Position numbers and translations under genes: made by a program | Part shown: one piece after another, positions 27,946 to 36,234 of the stretch | Layout of the letters: every line of letters starts with the position of its first letter | How positions within the stretch are numbered: position 1 is the stretch's first letter | DNA from: Brucella rhizosphaerae | GTDB taxonomy: Bacteria > Pseudomonadota > Alphaproteobacteria > Rhizobiales > Rhizobiaceae | Reading direction: 5' to 3' | Length of the DNA: 64,000 nucleotides | Assembly (NCBI RefSeq): GCF_002252475.1 | Contig: NZ_NNRK01000026.1 | Span: 124,001 to 188,000, forward strand | The notes under the pieces: model-generated | Seen by the model: only the letters and a program-made list of their open reading frames with translations | Database searches by the model: none | Told to the model about the DNA's origin: nothing

Positions 27946-29444
27946 TTCAGCGTCTTGAGCCGGTCATTGACGGCATCTTCGGTCATGTTCTCACCGGACA
28001 ACTCACCCACGAAACGTCCGCGATGCATCACCAGCACACGATTGCAGTTCTGAACCAGTTCAGGCACATCGTCGGAAATCATCAGGACGGCCAAACCCTT
28101 ATCCTGCGCGAGCTTGCGGATGATGTTGTGAATTTGGGCCTTTGAACCCACGTCCACACCGACCGTCGGTCCGTTGAGGATCAGGATTTTGGCACCCGTC
28201 AGAAGCCAGCGGGCCAGTACAACGCGTTGCGCATTGCCACCAGAAAGGTGGTTGACCGGCGTATATGGTCCGGGGGCGACAATATTCATTGCGGAAAACA
28301 TATCGCGGGTCGTCGCATCGGCCTTTTTGCGATTGATGAACATGCCGCGCACGAATTTCTCAATCGAGGTCACAATGATATTGCGCTCTATAGACTGCGT
28401 AAGGAATAGGCCCTCTGTGAGACGATCTTCCGGCACATATGCAACGCCGCAGGCGATGCCTTCCTGAACGGTTTTCGGATGAACAGGCTTGCCGTCAATC
28501 CGTACCGTACCGGTGAAATCCGGCTTCATACCGAAGAGAGCCAACGCAAGCTCCGTGCGGCCAGAACCGATCAGGCCGGAAATCCCTACAATCTCACCAG
28601 CATGAAGCGTGAGGCTGGCATTTTCTACGGAACCGGGAACGGTCAGATTTTCAACTTCAAGGCTTGGTGCGCTGGTCGCTCCATCACGCGGAGCCCAATG
28701 ATAGCTATGCGCCGTCAATTCCTGGCCGGTCATCGCACGGGTGATTGACGGTTCGTCAAATTCGTTGATCGGACCTTCTGCGACCTTCTTGCCGTTGCGG
28801 AAAACTGTCAGCCGCTCGCTGATTTCCAACATTTCGCGCATCTTGTGGCTGACAAACAGCACAGCGATACCTTGCGCCTGAATATCGCGCACGATCTTGA
28901 ACAGCGCATCGACTTCATTCCGGGTGAGGGCGGTTGTTGGTTCGTCCATGATCAAAAGCCGCGCATCGGCCATAACGGCGCGCGCGATTGCCACGATCTG
29001 TTTGCCAGAGGTCGGTAAGCTATCCACATCGGCATCCAGATCCATCTGAACGCCCAGACGGTCGAGCGCCTGCTGCGCAAGTTCGCGCACGCGCTTCCAG
29101 TCAACAGCCTTGCGACCTTCCATGAGAAACGTATTGATCGCGAGGTTTTCTGCGACCGTCAGATTCCCGAACAGGGAGAAGTCCTGATAAATAACCTGAA
29201 TGCCATGATGTACGGATTTGACGGGATCCAGTTTGCCGACAGTTTTGCCGTCGATGAGGATTTCACCGTCTTCAGGTGTGTAAACACCGGACATGATTTT
29301 GATTACAGTGGATTTGCCAGAGCCGTTTTCGCCCGCAAGGCAATGAATTTCGCCGGGCTTGATGGCAAGGGATACGTCGTCCAGCGCTTTGACGCCGCCG
29401 AAGCGTTTGCCAATATGGCGCAACTCGATAAGATTTTCAGTCAT
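27942..29444 (-). CDS. Sugar ABC transporter double ATPase (RbsA family)
   Basis: Two fused ATPase domains, 500 residues from the ATG at 29444 (GAGG upstream); an ATG at 29459 is less well placed. Domain 1 has Walker A GENGSGKSTVIK and Walker B LLIMDEPTTAL, but a signature reading LPTSGKQ. Domain 2 has GLIGSGRTELALA as a non-canonical Walker A, signature LSGGNAQRVVLARWL and Walker B LILNGPTVGVDVG, in which the aspartate and glutamate are replaced. One site per dimer is therefore likely catalytic. It energises the two permeases for sugar import. Confidence 0.9.
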   Translation of the reverse strand: MTENLIELRHIGKRFGGVKALDDVSLAIKPGEIHCLAGENGSGKSTVIKIMSGVYTPEDGEILIDGKTVGKLDPVKSVHHGIQVIYQDFSLFGNLTVAENLAINTFLMEGRKAVDWKRVRELAQQALDRLGVQMDLDADVDSLPTSGKQIVAIARAVMADARLLIMDEPTTALTRNEVDALFKIVRDIQAQGIAVLFVSHKMREMLEISERLTVFRNGKKVAEGPINEFDEPSITRAMTGQELTAHSYHWAPRDGATSAPSLEVENLTVPGSVENASLTLHAGEIVGISGLIGSGRTELALALFGMKPDFTGTVRIDGKPVHPKTVQEGIACGVAYVPEDRLTEGLFLTQSIERNIIVTSIEKFVRGMFINRKKADATTRDMFSAMNIVAPGPYTPVNHLSGGNAQRVVLARWLLTGAKILILNGPTVGVDVGSKAQIHNIIRKLAQDKGLAVLMISDDVPELVQNCNRVLVMHRGRFVGELSGENMTEDAVNDRLKTLN

Positions 29445-29481
29445 GAGGGCCTCGTACAAGGCTGCAAAAGCAGATGGAGAG

Positions 29482-29509
29482 GGAGAAAGAGGCGGGGGCC
29501 TCTTTCTCC
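29482..29509 (-). terminator. Intra-operon stem-loop after the binding-protein gene
   Basis: GGAGAAAGAGGC and GCCTCTTTCTCC form a perfect 12-base stem with a GGGG loop, between the binding-protein stop and the ATPase start. No T-run follows on the minus strand, so it is more likely to protect the upstream mRNA or reduce downstream expression than to stop all transcripts. Confidence 0.7.
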
Positions 29510-29522
29510 GGTTCAGCAGCGA

Positions 29523-30569
29523 TTAAAAATCGTACTGATCCATGTTTTCCTTGGTAACGCCGACCCAGCCTGCGCCGTAGAGCAGGTTTGGCTTGGACGC
29601 ATCAGGTGCGATCAGGCTTTCATAGCCGGGCAGACCCAGATTGAGACCGGCCTTGATCTGCTCGTTCTTCTTTTCAAGTGCTGCGACCGCAAGCATGTTC
29701 ATGGCATAGCCTGCAACAGCCGGATCCCAGAACTGAATGTACTGAACGTCGTCATTCTTGATGTATTCGCCGGCAACTGAAACGAGACCGGTTCCTGCAA
29801 AGAACACTTTGCCCTTCAACCCACCTTCAGCAATCAGACGGCCAGCGCCAGCCGAGGTTGGCATGGGAGCGCCAAGAATACCGGTAATGTCCGGATAGGC
29901 GGTCATTGCTTCCTTGAGCTTGTTGTAGTCGGTGTTCGCATCGTCATAGGTTTCGAGGCGCTCGGTTGCCTGTGCCATATCAGGGAAGTTAGCCTTCTGG
30001 TACTCAACAGCACCATCAACCCATTCCATCTGCGACTTCGAGGTGAGGCTGCCCACAGTGGCAACATACTTGCCCTTGCCGCCCATCGACTTGCCGAGTT
30101 CCTTCATCAGGTTCGCGCCATAAGCCTTATTGTCGAAAGCTTCGATGTCATAATCGACATTCTGAATGTTGGAAGCTTCGTGGCTGACGACGACGATGCC
30201 GCGTTCGCGTGCCTTTTTCAGAACCGGTTCCACGGCTTCAACCGAGAATGGAACGATGGCAATGGCGTCAACGCCCTGTGCGATCAGGTTTTCGACGATC
30301 TGCACCTGAGCGGCAGCATCTGCCTGGCTCGGTCCGACCATCCATACGTCGTTGCCGGTATCTGCCTTGAACTGTTCGACGCCGTCACGCATGCGGTCGA
30401 ACCAGGCAATGCCGTCAACCTTAACAACCGTCGCAATCGTGTATTTCTTGTCGTTTGCGGTTGTGATCAGATCTTTGTTGATCTTGGATGTATCGACTAC
30501 GCCTTCAGCAAAAGCATGTGGCACGGCAACAGACATGGCGATAGCCATGGACGCGATAAATTTCTTCAC
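29523..30569 (-). CDS. Periplasmic sugar-binding protein of the ABC importer
   Basis: About 348 residues from the GTG at 30569, with GGAGG eight bases upstream; the ATG frame from 30617 adds residues that are not signal-like. A Sec signal peptide (KKFIASMAIAMSVAVPHAFA) is followed by a type I periplasmic-binding fold: IAQGVDAIAIVPFSVEAVEP, VVVSHEASN, VGSLTSKSQMEWVDGAVEYQ and TGLVSVAGEYI. It resembles the LsrB/RhaS group. It is the first gene of the operon and binds the sugar in the periplasm; deoxyribose is inferred from the enzymes, not seen. Confidence 0.88.
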   Translation of the reverse strand: MKKFIASMAIAMSVAVPHAFAEGVVDTSKINKDLITTANDKKYTIATVVKVDGIAWFDRMRDGVEQFKADTGNDVWMVGPSQADAAAQVQIVENLIAQGVDAIAIVPFSVEAVEPVLKKARERGIVVVSHEASNIQNVDYDIEAFDNKAYGANLMKELGKSMGGKGKYVATVGSLTSKSQMEWVDGAVEYQKANFPDMAQATERLETYDDANTDYNKLKEAMTAYPDITGILGAPMPTSAGAGRLIAEGGLKGKVFFAGTGLVSVAGEYIKNDDVQYIQFWDPAVAGYAMNMLAVAALEKKNEQIKAGLNLGLPGYESLIAPDASKPNLLYGAGWVGVTKENMDQYDF

Positions 30570-30793
30570 CGGTATTTCCTCCCTGGAAACGAATAGCCCC
30601 CGCCCAAATGCTTTCACGCAGGCGAGATTGGTGACTACTGATCTTTACGCTGGTGCTTCGCAGTCTGCTGCTGACACCAGTGTCTCCTCCTTTGCAGCGC
30701 GTAGTTGTAAAACGGACTGCAAAATCCTCTCTTTGGCACCGACCGCATGATGTGCTGCCGGGTGCCATAAATTATTGTTGTCAGAACCTCCCG

Positions 30794-30829
30794 ATAATGC
30801 GAATTATAATGTTACAATTCGATCATTAT
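30794..30829. promoter_or_regulatory. Palindromic operator candidate for the DeoR regulator
   Basis: ATAATG-CGAATT, ten bases, AATTCG-AT-CATTAT: two nested inverted repeats of six bases each in the 371-base gap between the binding-protein start (30569) and the DeoR start (30941). DeoR-family repressors bind palindromes in such divergent regions. No other gene is seen in the gap. Confidence 0.6.
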
Positions 30830-30940
30830 GTTTGGATCGTTTCATATTTTTGTTCGACCTGTCAAGTATGTGCTAGCTCAATTGCACCAATTGATGCGGC
30901 AAGCTAAACGAGGGTGAGCAGCAAGCGAAATGGGGAATCA

Positions 30941-31651
30941 GTGAGCAGAATCAGCCGTAAAGACGAACGGATTGCCGAACTCGCAGCCCTCGTCGATGAA
31001 ACAGGGGTCGTGCGTATCCGCGATGCGGCCATGAGGCTCGGCGTGTCAGAGATGACGATCCGGCGTGATATTGGTAATGATACAGGCCCGCTCAATTGTT
31101 TGGGCGGTTACATTATTCCTGTGCAGGACAATGGAAACGGCAGCGATTATGTCTTTGATTTTGAAAAAGACTGCCATGCCAATGGCAAGATGCTGGCATG
31201 TGCAGCTGCTGCTGCGCTCATTGAGCCGCATGATACGGTGTTCATTGATTGTGGCACGACAACACCGCATCTGGCGCAGTTGATCCCGCACAATCAGCAT
31301 ATCACTGTGATCTGCTATTCCCTCAATGTCGCCGAGATTTTATCTCGTCGGGATGATGTCCGGCTGATCGTGCTGGGTGGTGTTTATCACCCTGAAGCGG
31401 CTTCATTTTCGAGCGACGAGGGCATCGAAGTGCTCAAACGTGTCAATATCAACAAGGCTTTCTTGTCGGCAGGCGGGGTGGATGATCAGCACGGCGTAAC
31501 CTGTTCCCATTTTCATGAGGTGCCAGTCAAACAAATGGCTATGCAGCGAGCTTTGCAGAAGCATCTTGTTGTTGATGAGAGCAAAATCGGTAAGGTGCGT
31601 GCGGCCCGTTTTGCAGGCGTGGCGGACTTTAATTCGATTGTTTCAGGCTAA
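30941..31651 (+). CDS. DeoR-family transcriptional regulator
   Basis: About 236 residues from the GTG at 30941, which has GGGGA five bases upstream; a GTG at 30914 is less well placed. The N-terminal helix-turn-helix reads VRIRDAAMRLGVSEMTIRRD. The sugar-phosphate sensing domain has FIDCGTTTPHLAQLIP, ICYSLNVAEIL, LIVLGGVYHPEA, FLSAGGVDDQHGVTC and a late VDESKIGKVRAA. It is divergent from the deoxyribose-type operon and likely represses it until a phosphorylated sugar binds. The target is inferred from position. Confidence 0.88.
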   Translation: MSRISRKDERIAELAALVDETGVVRIRDAAMRLGVSEMTIRRDIGNDTGPLNCLGGYIIPVQDNGNGSDYVFDFEKDCHANGKMLACAAAAALIEPHDTVFIDCGTTTPHLAQLIPHNQHITVICYSLNVAEILSRRDDVRLIVLGGVYHPEAASFSSDEGIEVLKRVNINKAFLSAGGVDDQHGVTCSHFHEVPVKQMAMQRALQKHLVVDESKIGKVRAARFAGVADFNSIVSG

Positions 31652-31700
31652 ACAATTTGTGCTCAGAGCCGTCTATGGGCTGACTTGCGGGAGACCTTTG

Positions 31701-32093
31701 GTGCGGTTCAACTTTTCTCTATCGGCTCTCATTGCCACCGTGGGTCTGTTCGTCGCGTTAGTGCTTTTAGCCACGGCGGGCGCGGGTCTTGGATGGATAA
31801 GAAGCTTTCTTGGCGATGTTATTGCTGTGATTTTTGTCTATTCCGCCTTCCGCATCGTGATTGATGGAAACAGAGCTTTGTTGGCCGTTGCAGCGTTTTT
31901 GGTCGGCGTTGCTGTCGAGCTTGGTCAATATCTGGCAAAATTAACTGGTGTCGAAATTGGCAATCGGGCACTCAGGATTATCCTTGGTGCAACGCCGGAC
32001 TGGCTTGATGTATTGGCCTATGGAATCGGAGCCGCACTGATCATTACATGTCTTGAGTTGCGCCGAAGATTGAAGTTTTCTCGCCGAGCCTGA
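31701..32093 (+). CDS. DUF2809 family membrane protein
   Basis: About 130 residues from the GTG at 31701 (GGGAG eight bases upstream); the open frame reaches back to 31515 inside the DeoR gene and is not real there. Four hydrophobic segments, with VAVELGQYLAKLTGVEIGNR and ILGATPDWLDVLAYGIGA, match DUF2809, a small VanZ-like membrane family of unknown function. It follows the DeoR gene on the same strand at 49 bases and may share its transcript. Confidence 0.72.
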   Translation: MRFNFSLSALIATVGLFVALVLLATAGAGLGWIRSFLGDVIAVIFVYSAFRIVIDGNRALLAVAAFLVGVAVELGQYLAKLTGVEIGNRALRIILGATPDWLDVLAYGIGAALIITCLELRRRLKFSRRA

Positions 32094-32441
32094 GTTTTTT
32101 GCGAATAAACTTTCTTTGAACACAATGTCATTCTATATCTCACGGCACAGGCATTGCTGATGAGCGCTGGAACGCGTCTGTCGCTCGCAATAGCCTTCAT
32201 CAATTGACGCTTTTGACCACGGATGTACTGGCACTGGTAGACATTGATGATCAGGAAGGTCGGTGCATTTTTGCCCCGGCCTTTTTTGTTGTCTTGGATA
32301 AAAGCATCGAGCTTGCGTGATGTGATCTGCGCAATTCAGTCTGCTACCAACCGTCTTAAAGATATGAGACAAATATAGCCCATGCAGGTTCGAGAAAACC
32401 TGCCCGGACTTTAAACTGTGACTGTAAGTATTTGGAAAATA

Positions 32442-32517
<76 letters not shown>

Positions 32518-32936
32518 GACTGACTTGTCAGCCGCTGTGAGAGCCGTTTAGGCAATTCGTTCGAAGAGTGCAAGCGCAAAATTACAAAAACGCATTCTTT
32601 TTATTTCTCCGGCTAAAATCCACAGGCTGGATCAATTATAACGGGCAGAGATACCCATGGTGGAGCACCGGAAATTGTATGCGTCATGATCTTCAACGTG
32701 AATCGCGATTCCAATTCATGTGGATTTTGAATGCCTTCCGGGGAGGGACGTGTTGTTGTGGATAAAACTGACCAAACTTAGAAGCCCATAAAAGCGCGCC
32801 TTTTTGAATAAAAACAAAATTCTTCTTTTTTCTTCAAACCACTCGCTTGACACTGGTGAGAGAACCCCTTAAACGACCGCTCACACCGAACGGAAACGCC
32901 GGTGACTACCCAGCCAAGCGGCTGAAAATGAAATGC

Positions 32937-33013
32937 GCGGGTGTAGCTCAGTTGGTTAGAGTGCCGGCCTGTCACGCCGGAGGTCGCGGGTTCGAGCCCC
33001 GTCACTCGCGCCA
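32937..33013 (+). tRNA. tRNA-Asp (GTC)
   Basis: A 77-nt cloverleaf starts GCGGGTGTAGCTCAGTTGGT; the anticodon arm CCGGC-CTGTCAC-GCCGG gives GTC for aspartate, and the T-arm is CGCGGGTTCGAGCCCCG. CCA is encoded. Frames crossing it on either strand (such as one reading MKMARVTGLEPATSG) are typical tRNA artefacts. Confidence 0.96.
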
Positions 33014-33057
33014 TTTTCATTCAAGAAATCAAACAGAAATCTTGATGAAAATGGCGC
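33008..33057 (+). terminator. Long inverted repeat starting in the tRNA-Asp 3' end
   Basis: The tRNA 3' end GCGCCA plus the following 13 bases (33008-33026) is repeated in inverted orientation at 33040-33057, with one base missing. This gives an 18-base-pair stem around a 13-base loop. It may fold in the precursor trailer and stop or process the transcript. No T-run follows, so terminator is only one reading. Confidence 0.55.
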
Positions 33058-33205
33058 ACCTCGCGTTCTTTTCACTTTCCCATAAACAATTGAAGTCGTT
33101 CGCTGTAATCATTGTTTTGATTCAGAGTTTTTGTATTATTGAGCTTAATTCGATCAATAGGATTGGCCAGGCGGAAAACCGTGCGATTCTATATTGGAGA
33201 TAAGG

Positions 33206-33301
33206 CTACTTTGCCTTCTTCCATGAGAGATAAGCGACCGAGAGAATTCCTGCCAGGACGACCAGAATGTCGCCACTAGCGAGCAGATATGAGCCCAACA
33301 T
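33206..33301 (-). CDS. Candidate 31-residue single-pass membrane peptide
   Basis: A 31-codon ORF with AAGGAGAG just before the ATG at 33301. The product MLGSYLLASGDILVVLAGIL continues with about six apolar residues and ends in a basic WKKAK tail, so it reads as one membrane helix with a cytoplasmic end. Too short for usual gene callers. I do not recognise a family. Support comes only from the ribosome-binding site and topology; chance occurrence in this 1.1-kb gene-poor stretch is possible. Confidence 0.45.
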   Translation of the reverse strand: MLGSYLLASGDILVVLAGILSVAYLSWKKAK

Positions 33302-33824
33302 TCTCTCCTTGCAAAATGCGTCTTTCACTCAGGGCTGAAATGTCAGTCTCTGTGTGCTCAAAAACTTCACATTCATCGGCCTGTATGCTGAGCCGGTGGT
33401 GCGATGTGCGATAAATGAGAATTTTAGAGATGCACTCAATTTATTGAAGGCACACAATCCCTCGCCCTGGCTCATAAGCGCCAAATCGTTTCAGAGACTG
33501 CAATCAACACAGTAATAATTTTCTGTATCCGGAGAGTGTTCGATCTGGCGGGAAAAGCTGTTGTCGACCTTTTAAGAAAGCGCTGGATTTTTACCCTTAT
33601 ATATAAAGTGAGCGCGAAGCCGTTCGGGTTTATGTTTCATAAGCACTTCAACCGATGAAGTTTGCTCCCAGATGCGCGTCTTGTCGGTGGGCATTTCAGC
33701 GCGCACACATGTTTAACCAGTCGGGCAGAGTCGTTTGAATCGGTCGCAAGATTGCGCCTGGCATTTTAAACCGATTGATTCTATCGGACGGATATCGGCG
33801 AAAGATCGTTCTTTGCCTTTTCCT

Positions 33825-33853
33825 CACGAAATTATGATGTTTTCGTGCTATAT
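33825..33853 (+). promoter_or_regulatory. Inverted repeat and -10-like element upstream of nuoA
   Basis: CACGAAA and TTTCGTG, nine bases apart, are followed at once by CTATAT, which matches alphaproteobacterial -10 elements. The repeat covers the -35 zone, as an operator would. If this is the nuo promoter, the mRNA has a leader of about 260 bases before nuoA. The rest of 33302-34117 shows no gene. Confidence 0.4.
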
Positions 33854-34117
33854 GGGGATTGGGTGGCATATCTGGGCTTGATGTTGCCTCTTATTGAGCA
33901 TCTGGGCCGGACTATACCCGCCTGTTCGCGTTGGAGGGCTTGCGCTCGCGCGCATGCTGCGCTAACCGTCCCGCCAAATGAACTAAGTTCGCACGGCATG
34001 CCTTTTGAAGCTGCTTGAGGCGACGAGGTCGCAAGAGATGCAATGTGTCGCATGGTGGTAAGCTCCAAAAAGCTTATGACAGGCGGCGCAGCCTCGTATT
34101 CAAGCCGGATAAGGATC

Positions 34118-34483
34118 ATGAACGAGCTTTTAAGTTCCTATTTGCCGATTGTCATCTTTCTCGGCATCGCGATGGTCATTGGTGTAGCCCTTCTGGTTGC
34201 GCCGTTTCTCGTCGCGTACAGACAACCCGACCCCGAAAAGCTTTCAGCTTACGAGTGCGGGTTCAATGCCTTCGATGACGCCCGTATGAAATTCGACATC
34301 CGTTTCTATCTGGTGTCGATTCTCTTTATTATCTTCGATCTCGAAGTCGCCTTCCTGTTCCCGTGGGCTGTGTCCTTCGGCGCAATCGGCTGGTTCGGCT
34401 TTCTGTCGATGATGCTTTTCCTTGGTGTTTTGACCATCGGCTTCATCTACGAATGGAAGAAGGGAGCGCTGGAATGGGATTGA
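34118..34483 (+). CDS. nuoA: NADH-quinone oxidoreductase subunit A
   Basis: A 121-residue membrane subunit of complex I, three helices. The start at 34118 gives the usual [18 protein letters not shown] opening; the frame extends to 34043 without family sequence. [20 protein letters not shown] carries the conserved loop cysteine that changes accessibility during catalysis in the family. First gene of a 14-subunit nuo operon on the plus strand; the last ten bases overlap nuoB. Confidence 0.95.
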   Translation: MNELLSSYLPIVIFLGIAMVIGVALLVAPFLVAYRQPDPEKLSAYECGFNAFDDARMKFDIRFYLVSILFIIFDLEVAFLFPWAVSFGAIGWFGFLSMMLFLGVLTIGFIYEWKKGALEWD

Positions 34484-35079
34484 CCGGCACAAGCGCTGTA
34501 ACCGGCGCAACAACTGGTTCGACACTGGTGGCCCCGCAGCCAAAGGGTATTCTTGACCCTCGCACGGGCAAGCCTGTCGGCTCCGATGACGCATTCTTCA
34601 ATGATCTCAACAGTGAACTGTCCGACAAGGGCTTCATCGTCACTTCTGCTGACGCTCTGATCACCTGGGCACGTACCGGCTCGCTGATGTGGATGACTTT
34701 CGGTCTCGCATGCTGCGCTGTGGAAATGATGCATATTTCCATGCCGCGTTATGACGCTGAACGCTTTGGTATCGCGCCGCGTGCGTCTCCGCGTCAGTCC
34801 GATGTCATGATCGTTGCAGGCACGCTGACCAACAAGATGGCTCCGGCTTTGCGCAAGGTTTATGACCAGATGCCTGAGCCGCGTTACGTCATTTCGATGG
34901 GGTCCTGCGCAAATGGCGGCGGCTATTACCACTACTCCTATTCTGTAGTGCGTGGCTGCGATCGTGTTGTCCCAGTCGACATTTATGTTCCAGGCTGCCC
35001 GCCAACTGCGGAAGCCCTGCTTTATGGCATTCTTCTTCTGCAGAAGAAGATCCGCCGCACCGGTACGATCGAGCGCTAA
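34474..35079 (+). CDS. nuoB: NADH-quinone oxidoreductase subunit B
   Basis: A 201-residue peripheral-arm subunit holding cluster N2, the last iron-sulfur centre before quinone. The four ligand cysteines are seen: Cys80 and Cys81 in [12 protein letters not shown], Cys145 in [12 protein letters not shown] and Cys175 in [16 protein letters not shown] flexible N-terminal extension of about 35 residues is Thr/Gly-rich. The start overlaps the end of nuoA by ten bases. Confidence 0.96.
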   Translation: MGLTGTSAVTGATTGSTLVAPQPKGILDPRTGKPVGSDDAFFNDLNSELSDKGFIVTSADALITWARTGSLMWMTFGLACCAVEMMHISMPRYDAERFGIAPRASPRQSDVMIVAGTLTNKMAPALRKVYDQMPEPRYVISMGSCANGGGYYHYSYSVVRGCDRVVPVDIYVPGCPPTAEALLYGILLLQKKIRRTGTIER

Positions 35080-35175
35080 ACGGACCTTTACGGTCTGAAT
35101 GGTGCAAGAGGGTTTGTTAGAATTCGTTCTGTTTTCCCAAGGATGGATCGGGTTCTAAAAAAGGAAGTTAGAGAT

Positions 35176-35784
35176 ATGAGCGAAGAAGCTCTTAGTGAAC
35201 TCTCCGGCTATATCAAGGAACGCCTCGGCGATGCGATCGAAGAGGCGAGACTGGCTTATGGTGAGCTGACGCTTGCCGTTCCAGTTGCAAGCTTGATCAG
35301 CGTTCTCACGTTTCTGCGCGATGACGTGCAGTGCCAGTTCGTGAACCTTACGGATATTTCCGGCGTAGACTACCCGCAGCGCGTACAGCGCTTCGATGTT
35401 GTCTATCAGCTCATGTCTCCACGCCAGAATCTCCGTATCCGCGTCAAGGTTCAGGCTGATGAAGATACGCTGGTGCCGTCTGCAGTGACTGTCTATGTTG
35501 GCGCTGAATGGTTCGAGCGTGAAGCATATGACATGTATGGCATTCTGTTCTCAGGTCATCCTGATCTGCGCCGTCTTCTGACTGATTATGGCTTTGAAGG
35601 TCATCCGCTGCGCAAGGACTTCCCGACGACTGGTTTCGTTGAAGTTCGCTACAGTGATGAAGCAAAGCGCGTCATTTATGAGCCTGTTGTTCTTCGACAG
35701 GAATTCCGCAATTTCGACTTCCTCTCGCCGTGGGAAGGGACCGACTACGTCCTGCCCGGTGACGAGAAGGCAAAGACGAATTAA
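35176..35784 (+). CDS. nuoC: NADH-quinone oxidoreductase subunit C
   Basis: A 202-residue 30-kDa-type subunit, separate from NuoD (they are fused in E. coli). The start at 35176 ([17 protein letters not shown]) is preferred over 35143 because it follows GGAAG and matches family length. Motifs: [39 protein letters not shown] and [21 protein letters not shown] 96-base gap after nuoB carries no ORF. Confidence 0.95.
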   Translation: MSEEALSELSGYIKERLGDAIEEARLAYGELTLAVPVASLISVLTFLRDDVQCQFVNLTDISGVDYPQRVQRFDVVYQLMSPRQNLRIRVKVQADEDTLVPSAVTVYVGAEWFEREAYDMYGILFSGHPDLRRLLTDYGFEGHPLRKDFPTTGFVEVRYSDEAKRVIYEPVVLRQEFRNFDFLSPWEGTDYVLPGDEKAKTN

Positions 35785-35790
35785 GGTGAG

Positions 35791-36234
35791 ATGATGGGCT
35801 CTGTCGAAAGATTGAACGGCCAATGTCTTTGTGGAGAGGTGAAATTCACAGCCTCTCCTGCGAAGATGGAAATGGACGTTTGCCATTGCAGCATATGCCG
35901 CCGCTGGTCTGGTGGCGCGTTTATGGCTGTGAACTGTGGTACTTCGGTCGAGATTGAAAATGAAGCTGCGCTGGGAACCTACAGCTCTTCGGAGTGGGGT
36001 GAGCGTCGGTTTTGTTCGAAGTGTGGCTCCTCGCTGTTCTGGCGCGGCGTGCACGATGGAATGACGATGGTATCCATGCAGGCTTTTGCCGAGCCGGAGC
36101 TGTTTCATTTCGCCGAAGAAATCTTCATCGATAACAAGCCTGCAAATTACGATTTTGCCAACAAGACCCACCGGATGACCGGCGCGGAATTCTTGGCGGC
36201 GATAGCAGCCAAACAGGAAGCTGAACATGGCTGA
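35791..36234 (+). CDS. GFA-family zinc-binding protein inside the nuo operon
   Basis: A 147-residue protein of the GFA (glutathione-dependent formaldehyde-activating enzyme) family, with a CENP-V-like zinc fold. Metal-ligand pairs are in [24 protein letters not shown] and [22 protein letters not shown] and a late MTGAEFL complete the pattern. Most members have no proven formaldehyde activity. AAGGTGAG precedes the start. It lies six bases after nuoC and overlaps nuoD by eight bases, so it is fully embedded in the complex I transcript without being a complex I subunit. Confidence 0.88.
   Translation: MMGSVERLNGQCLCGEVKFTASPAKMEMDVCHCSICRRWSGGAFMAVNCGTSVEIENEAALGTYSSSEWGERRFCSKCGSSLFWRGVHDGMTMVSMQAFAEPELFHFAEEIFIDNKPANYDFANKTHRMTGAEFLAAIAAKQEAEHG

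Noticed and set aside
32778-33020. 80-residue ORF antisense to tRNA-Asp (starts MKMARVTGLEPATSGVTG)
   Set aside because: It is the antisense of a clear tRNA; such translated tRNA sequences are a frequent false gene in databases.
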